Assembly (NCBI GenBank): GCA_017889745.1
Contig: JAGGAG010000142.1
Coordinates: forward strand, 1-9,744
Source of the DNA: Gemmatimonadota bacterium
GTDB taxonomy: Bacteria > Gemmatimonadota > Gemmatimonadetes > Gemmatimonadales > GWC2-71-9
DNA: 9,744 nt
Direction of reading: 5' to 3'
Both the position numbers and the translations under genes were made by a program. This document shows positions 6,773 through 9,744 of this stretch, one piece after another; the first letter of the stretch is position 1, and every line of letters begins with the position of its first letter. The notes under the pieces were generated by a model, which made no database searches, was not told where the DNA came from, and saw only the letters and a list, made by a program, of their open reading frames with translations.

Positions 6773-7657
6773 TTACGCGCTCGTCTCGCCCGCAACCGCC
6801 TCGGCCGCTTCGGGCGTGCCGTCGGTCTTGAGCCGTGCTGCAATCGCCTCCGGCTTCGGCCGGCGCTTGCGGCGCGGCCGGCGACGGCGACGCTCGGCGT
6901 CGGTGTCGCCCTCACCACCGGTGTCGCTGCTGTACGTCTCCGCCTCGACATCCTCCCCCGCTTCACGCGTCGGCGCGCTCGCACGAGCCTCGCGGATCTC
7001 GTCGCAGAGCGCCTGCGTGATCAGGCCGACCGACCGGATGGCGTCGTCGTTGCCCGGCACCGGCACCGTGATGACGTCGGGGTCGGCGTTGGTGTCCACG
7101 ATGGCCACCACCGGGATCCCGAGCTTGTTGGCCTCGCTCACCGCGATGCGCTCCTTCTTCGCGTCGACCACGAAGAGGGCGCCCGGGAGCCGGCTCATGT
7201 GCTTGATGCCCTCGAGGTTGCGCGACAGCTTCACGCGCTCGCGCTCGAACAGCAGCTTTTCCTTCTTGGTGTAGTTCTCGAAATCCCCGTCGGACGCGCC
7301 CTGCTCCAGCTCCCGCAACCGCCGGATCTGCTTCTTGATCGTCGCAAAGTTGGTGAGCGTGCCGCCAAGCCACCGCTCGGTAACGTAGAACGCGCCGCAG
7401 TTGGCGGCGTCCATCTGGAGGACGCCCTTCAGCTGCTTCTTGGTGCACACGAACAGCACGTTCTCGCCCTTCTGCACCACGCCACGGAGGAGCTCCTGCG
7501 CCTTGGCAATCTGGCGGAGCGTCTTCTGGAGGTCGATGATGTAGATGCCGGAACGTTCGGCGAAGATGAACCGGCGCATCTTCGGGTTCCAGCGGCGGGT
7601 CTGGTGCCCGAAATGGACACCGGCTTCGAGCAGGTCCTGGAGCTGAGGCTGCGACAT
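6773..7657 (-). CDS. rpsB: 30S ribosomal protein S2, with an unusual charged C-terminal tail
   Basis: S2 is a late-assembling small-subunit protein on the back of the platform and is needed for S1 binding. The 294-residue product has the family opening LLEAGVHFGHQTRRWNPKM at 9-27, then SGIYIIDLQKT, FVCTKKQ and WLGGTLTNF at 96-104. LPGALFVVDAKKERIAVSEA is at 157-176. GIPVVAIVDTNADPDVITVP and the ending IPGNDDAIRS-type motif (PGNDDAIRSVGLI, 201-213) complete the core by about residue 228. Beyond it lies a roughly 65-residue tail, acidic first (AGEDVEAE), then strongly basic (ERRRRRPRRKRRPK at 255-268), then Ala/Glu-rich. The usual length is about 240. The ATG at 7655-7657 fits the family N-terminus. 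An AAGGAAGGA (7671-7679) lies 13 bases away, a long spacing. The frame is open further upstream to 7750, without conserved sequence. Confidence 0.95.
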   Translation of the reverse strand: MSQPQLQDLLEAGVHFGHQTRRWNPKMRRFIFAERSGIYIIDLQKTLRQIAKAQELLRGVVQKGENVLFVCTKKQLKGVLQMDAANCGAFYVTERWLGGTLTNFATIKKQIRRLRELEQGASDGDFENYTKKEKLLFERERVKLSRNLEGIKHMSRLPGALFVVDAKKERIAVSEANKLGIPVVAIVDTNADPDVITVPVPGNDDAIRSVGLITQALCDEIREARASAPTREAGEDVEAETYSSDTGGEGDTDAERRRRRPRRKRRPKPEAIAARLKTDGTPEAAEAVAGETSA

Positions 7658-7795
7658 GCGGAGTGGTGCGTCCTTCCTTCGTTGGGGTTGATCGTCCATC
7701 GCGTTCATCGGCGGCTGGATCCCTCGCCCCGGCGGCCTCGCGGACCGCAACTCGAGCTCAGGACACCCCGGCCTGCCTCCGGCGATGTGCGTGAT
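7658..7795 (-). other. Leader region upstream of rpsB, no gene recognised
   Basis: These 138 bases lie between the tandem hairpins and the S2 start. The S2 frame is open across much of it, but its translation is not conserved-looking. I found no -35/-10 pair. S2 represses its own synthesis through a leader structure in some bacteria, so a regulatory leader is possible. I could not recognise a known fold by eye. Confidence 0.3.
7671..7679 (-). promoter_or_regulatory. rpsB: Ribosome-binding site of rpsB at unusually long spacing
   Basis: On the minus strand this reads AAGGAAGGA, a doubled Shine-Dalgarno core. Thirteen bases (7658-7670) separate it from the ATG, longer than the usual 5-10. No other start codon lies between. 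The site therefore supports the chosen start but may be weak or dependent on leader folding. Confidence 0.5.
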
Positions 7796-7816
7796 GCGCG
7801 GAAACCATTCCCGCGC
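7796..7816 (-). terminator. Second of two tandem hairpins between rpsI and rpsB
   Basis: GCGCGG (7796-7801) pairs with CCGCGC (7811-7816), extended by three inner pairs around a three-base loop. One of these (7802/7810) is a G-U wobble in minus-strand RNA but an A-C mismatch in plus-strand RNA, which favours a role in the minus-strand transcript. There is no T tract after it. It may attenuate readthrough into rpsB or stabilise the rplM-rpsI message. Confidence 0.45.
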
Positions 7817-7819
7817 TGC

Positions 7820-7841
7820 GGGCGGCCGTCATCGGCCGCCC
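7820..7841 (-). terminator. First tandem hairpin, directly after rpsI
   Basis: GGGCGGCCG (7820-7828) and CGGCCGCCC (7833-7841) form nine perfect G-C pairs around a four-base loop, starting 8 bases after the rpsI stop. Three bases separate it from the next hairpin. Without a T run it is not a textbook intrinsic terminator, but a stem this stable should slow or partly stop polymerase and block 3' exonucleases. Confidence 0.5.
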
Positions 7842-7849
7842 CGAATCGG

Positions 7850-8254
7850 CTACCGCTTGCTGAACTGGAACCGCTTCCGGGCGCCGGCACGGCCCGGCTT
7901 CTTGCGCTCGACGGCGCGCGGATCGCGCGTCATCAGCCCCGCGGCCCGCAGCTTCGTGCGATGCTGGCCGTCAGCCTCCACCAGGGCGCGCGCGATGGCG
8001 TGCCGCAGCGCACCCGCCTGGCCCGTCTGCCCGCCGCCGTTCACGATGGCGCGGACATCGAACGCGCCCAGCGTATCGGTGGTGGTGAACGACTGCTGGA
8101 TGTGCTGCACCAGCGACGGACGCGGGAAGTAATCGCCCAGCGTGCGGCCGTTCACGTCCCACTTGCCGGTGCCCGGCGTGAGGTACACGCGGGCCACGCT
8201 CGTCTTGCGTCGGCCGACAGCCTGCCAGCGGAACTGATCGAGCGTGGCGCTCAT
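7850..8254 (-). CDS. rpsI: 30S ribosomal protein S9
   Basis: S9 binds the 3' major (head) domain of 16S rRNA; its extended C-terminal tail reaches the P-site tRNA anticodon stem. The 134-residue product has AVGRRKTSVARV at 12-23 and the signature NGGGQTGQAGALRHAIARAL at 72-91. LRAAGLMTRDPRAVERKKPG at 102-121 leads to the basic tail RAGARKRFQFSKR, whose final Lys-Arg is the universally conserved P-site contact. Length is normal. The ATG (8252-8254) overlaps the rplM stop as ATGA and has GAAGGTG five bases upstream. The rplM-rpsI pair is one of the most conserved gene pairs in bacteria. Confidence 0.97.
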   Translation of the reverse strand: MSATLDQFRWQAVGRRKTSVARVYLTPGTGKWDVNGRTLGDYFPRPSLVQHIQQSFTTTDTLGAFDVRAIVNGGGQTGQAGALRHAIARALVEADGQHRTKLRAAGLMTRDPRAVERKKPGRAGARKRFQFSKR

Positions 8255-8706
8255 GCGGTCACCTTCTTGGGCGTCGTCACGGTGTAGGGCTTCGGCATCT
8301 GCGCGGCGTGCGGGTGCTCCGCGCCGGCGTAGACCTTGAGCTTGCCCCGCAGGTGCTGCTTCGCGAGGGAGTTCTTCGGCAGCATGCCGAACACGGCCTT
8401 CTCGATGACGCGATCCGGATGGCTGTCCATCAGGTCGCGCGCCACCGTATGGCTCTCGTGCCCCATGTAGCCGGTGTGCTTGAAGTAGGTCTTCTGGGTC
8501 AGCTTGCGGCCGGTGAACTTCACCCTGGACGCATTCAGCACGATGACAAAATCACCACCGTCCATGTGCGGCGTGAAGGTCGGCTTGTGCTTGCCGCGGA
8601 TCAGCTGCGCCACGGCGCTCGCCAGCCGACCCAGGGGAACCCCGGCGGCGTCGACCACGTGCCAGTCATGCGAGATGTCGTTCGGCGTGGCGGAAAAAGT
8701 CTTCAT
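8251..8706 (-). CDS. rplM: 50S ribosomal protein L13
   Basis: L13 is an early-assembly large-subunit protein. The 151-residue product shows the family landmarks: DWHVVDAAGVPLGRLAS at 14-30, LIRGKHKPTFTPHMDGGDFV at 35-54, and NASRVKFTGRKLTQKTYFKH at 58-77. YMGHESH and the diagnostic AVFGMLPKNSLAKQ at 104-117 follow, then HPHAAQMPKPY. Usual lengths are 142-150, so this copy has only a short basic C-terminal extra. The ATG at 8704-8706 fits the family start; the frame is open for 12 codons more without conservation. Its ribosome-binding site is weak (AAGAG nine bases upstream) and can be buried in a leader hairpin. It is the first gene after the promoter at 8759-8788 and overlaps rpsI by 4 bases. 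Confidence 0.97.
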   Translation of the reverse strand: MKTFSATPNDISHDWHVVDAAGVPLGRLASAVAQLIRGKHKPTFTPHMDGGDFVIVLNASRVKFTGRKLTQKTYFKHTGYMGHESHTVARDLMDSHPDRVIEKAVFGMLPKNSLAKQHLRGKLKVYAGAEHPHAAQMPKPYTVTTPKKVTA

Positions 8707-8714
8707 GTCCACTA

Positions 8715-8756
8715 ACTCTTGAGAGTCTGGTAATCGAGCCAAATCAAGACAGACTC
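8715..8756 (-). promoter_or_regulatory. rplM: Leader of rplM with overlapping inverted repeats
   Basis: GAGTCTG (8723-8729) pairs with CAGACTC (8750-8756) across 20 bases. A second, mutually exclusive helix pairs ACTC (8715-8718 on the plus strand) with GAGT (8723-8726) around a four-base loop. That second helix would occlude the AAGAG ribosome-binding sequence of rplM. The predicted transcription start is near 8752, so the far arm of the larger repeat may be only partly transcribed. The larger repeat could then act as a DNA operator instead. L13 autoregulation of rplM-rpsI is known in E. coli; the link here is inference. Confidence 0.35.
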
Positions 8757-8758
8757 AT

Positions 8759-8788
8759 AAGATACCTCGCAATCCGAGGCCCGGTCAA
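8759..8788 (-). promoter_or_regulatory. Sigma70-type promoter for the rplM operon
   Basis: On the minus strand, TTGACC (8783-8788) matches five of six -35 consensus bases. After an 18-base spacer, TATCTT (8759-8764) matches four of six -10 bases. The -35 shares TGA with the stop codon of the biotin carrier gene. The spacer holds a perfect inverted repeat CCTCG-N5-CGAGG (8765-8779), which could be an operator or a short terminator stem of the upstream gene. The surrounding 78-base gap is visibly A/T-richer than the genes. Transcription should start near 8752, about 45 bases before rplM. Confidence 0.65.
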
Positions 8789-9297
8789 GCCCCGCTCACC
8801 GGCCCCAAGTGCACCAGTACCTGGCCTTTCTCCACCGCCTGCCCGGACTGCACCGGGATGGACATCACCACCCCGGGGGCCGGTGCCTTGATCTCGTTCT
8901 CCATCTTCATCGCCTCCAGCACCAGCACTCCCTGCCCGGATGCCACCGCATCGCCCACCGCCACCGGGATCCGGAGGACCAGGCCCGGCATTGGCGCCCG
9001 GATCACCGCTCCGTGAAACTGGGGCTCCGCCTGGCGCACCAGGCGCTGGATGTGCCGGGCCCGCTCGTCCAGCACCACGGCCTCTCGGCGCTCACCCCAG
9101 GAGGTCACCGTCCAGCGCCCGGGACCGTGCCGCTCGAGCGGCACGAGCAGCGGCCGCCCGTCGATCATCACCTGGTGCAGCGGCGTGCCAGGGATGGTCG
9201 TGCGATGCACCACGACCGGCCGGCCGTCGACGGTGACCTGCTCCCCGTCGATGACTACCTCGATCTCGCGGCCGTCCAGCGTGACGAAGTACTTCAT
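8785..9297 (-). CDS. Biotin carboxyl carrier (biotin/lipoyl attachment domain) protein
   Basis: The 170-residue product ends in a biotinyl domain: VIRAPMPGLVLRIPVAVGDA at 98-117, then GVLVLEAMKMENEIKAPAPG at 123-142 and KGQVLVHL. The AMKM tetrapeptide puts the biotinylated lysine at residue 131. In such carriers the biotin accepts carboxylate from a biotin carboxylase and passes it to a carboxyltransferase, as in acetyl-/propionyl-CoA carboxylases or decarboxylase pumps. The first 95 residues, starting MKYFVTLDGREIEVVIDG, look like a small beta-rich linker domain and have no membrane segment. The ATG (9295-9297) overlaps the methyltransferase stop as ATGA. No carboxylase or transferase subunit is in the window, so its partner and substrate cannot be named. 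A lipoyl protein is less likely, given AMKM. Confidence 0.9.
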   Translation of the reverse strand: MKYFVTLDGREIEVVIDGEQVTVDGRPVVVHRTTIPGTPLHQVMIDGRPLLVPLERHGPGRWTVTSWGERREAVVLDERARHIQRLVRQAEPQFHGAVIRAPMPGLVLRIPVAVGDAVASGQGVLVLEAMKMENEIKAPAPGVVMSIPVQSGQAVEKGQVLVHLGPVSGA

Positions 9298-9744
9298 TGG
9301 CGCTCCAGTACCGCGACGGTTTCCACGTGCGCCGTCTGGGGGAAGAGGTCGAAGGCCCGCAGCCCGACCAGCTGCCACGGCTGATCCAGCCCGCGCAGGT
9401 CCCGGGCGAGCGTGGCCGGATCGCAGGACACGTACACGAGTCGCCGCGCCGGCGAGGCGCCGATGGCGGTGATGGCGCGCGCGTCCATCCCGGTGCGCGG
9501 CGGGTTGGTGATCACGAAGGCCGGGGGAGGCAGCGTGTGGATGACGTCCTCCACCAGGCCGGTGTGCGCTCGCAGACGGCCGGCCTCACCCGGCTGCGAC
9601 AATGAATGGGCCAGCCGCACCGCTCGCGCATCCGCCTCGACGCTCTCGATGCGTGCCCCACGCCCCAGCAGCATGCGACCGGTCTCGCCGATGCCGGCAT
9701 ACAGGTCCCAGCCAAGCTGGTCGCTCACGTCGCCGAGCGCGGCC
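9294..9744 (-). CDS. Class I SAM-dependent RNA (uracil-5-)-methyltransferase, TrmA/RlmD family, C-terminal part
   Basis: The last 149 residues of a gene that continues past the right edge. The family methylates C5 of uridine in tRNA or 23S rRNA through a covalent cysteine adduct. Visible motifs in order are the SAM loop DLYAGIGETG, the acidic strand RIESVEADARAV, and the catalytic-domain motif NPPRTGMD. The nucleophile motif YVSCDPATLARDL carries the catalytic cysteine, and the C-terminal DLFPQTAHVETVAVLER carries the glutamate used as general base. The usual DPPR/DPAR motif reads NPPR here. A GTG at 9726-9728 lies inside the domain, just before the SAM loop, and is not the true start. Without the N-terminal TRAM and iron-sulfur region, the choice between TrmA-like, RlmD-like and RlmCD-like cannot be made. 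Confidence 0.92.
   Translation of the reverse strand, partial: AALGDVSDQLGWDLYAGIGETGRMLLGRGARIESVEADARAVRLAHSLSQPGEAGRLRAHTGLVEDVIHTLPPPAFVITNPPRTGMDARAITAIGASPARRLVYVSCDPATLARDLRGLDQPWQLVGLRAFDLFPQTAHVETVAVLERQ

Noticed and set aside
6695..8287. Long plus-strand open frame (about 530 codons) opposite rpsB and rpsI
   Set aside because: It is antisense to conserved ribosomal genes and crosses their intergenic hairpins. No family motif or ribosome-binding site was seen.
1..9744. Undescribed system, defence island, mobile element, CRISPR or RNA gene
   Set aside because: All coding space is filled by known housekeeping families on one strand with uniform composition. No repeats, integrase, transposase or tRNA-like sequence was found.

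Overview
This is a GC-rich bacterial housekeeping locus in which every recognisable gene lies on the minus strand, so it reads from high to low coordinates. Protein sequences and gene order point to a high-GC Gram-negative-type bacterium. My best guess is Gemmatimonadota or a neighbouring phylum, but that is recalled resemblance and not a database result. I see no mobile element, tRNA, rRNA, CRISPR array or foreign-looking base composition.

Upstream part (9744 down to 8785): the 3' end of an RNA (uracil-5)-methyltransferase of the TrmA/RlmD type, overlapped by 4 bases by a 170-residue biotin carrier protein with an intact biotinylation motif. A sigma70-type promoter follows immediately. Its -35 box shares bases with the carrier stop codon, so a new transcription unit starts there.

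Translation block (8706 down to 4552): rplM (L13) and rpsI (S9), overlapping by ATGA; two tandem hairpins and a leader; rpsB (S2, with a long charged tail); an intergenic hairpin; tsf (EF-Ts); pyrH (UMP kinase); and frr (ribosome recycling factor). Junctions inside the block are mostly ATGA or TGATG overlaps, as expected for translational coupling.

Envelope and isoprenoid block (4550 down to 565): uppS (undecaprenyl-PP synthase), cdsA (CDP-diacylglycerol synthase), dxr (DXP reductoisomerase) and rseP (site-2 intramembrane protease). These join isoprenoid precursor supply, the lipid carrier for cell-wall synthesis, phospholipid synthesis and envelope stress sensing to the ribosomal genes. The cdsA copy is broken: its two halves are in different frames and about two membrane helices are missing between them.

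Downstream part (456 down to 1): rpsO (S15), a strong hairpin, and the first 25 codons of pnp (PNPase). This is the widespread rpsO-pnp pair.

I found no undescribed system. The points worth checking are the cdsA lesion, the rplM promoter and leader, the hairpins between ribosomal genes, the S2 tail, and an Asp-to-Asn change in a methyltransferase motif.
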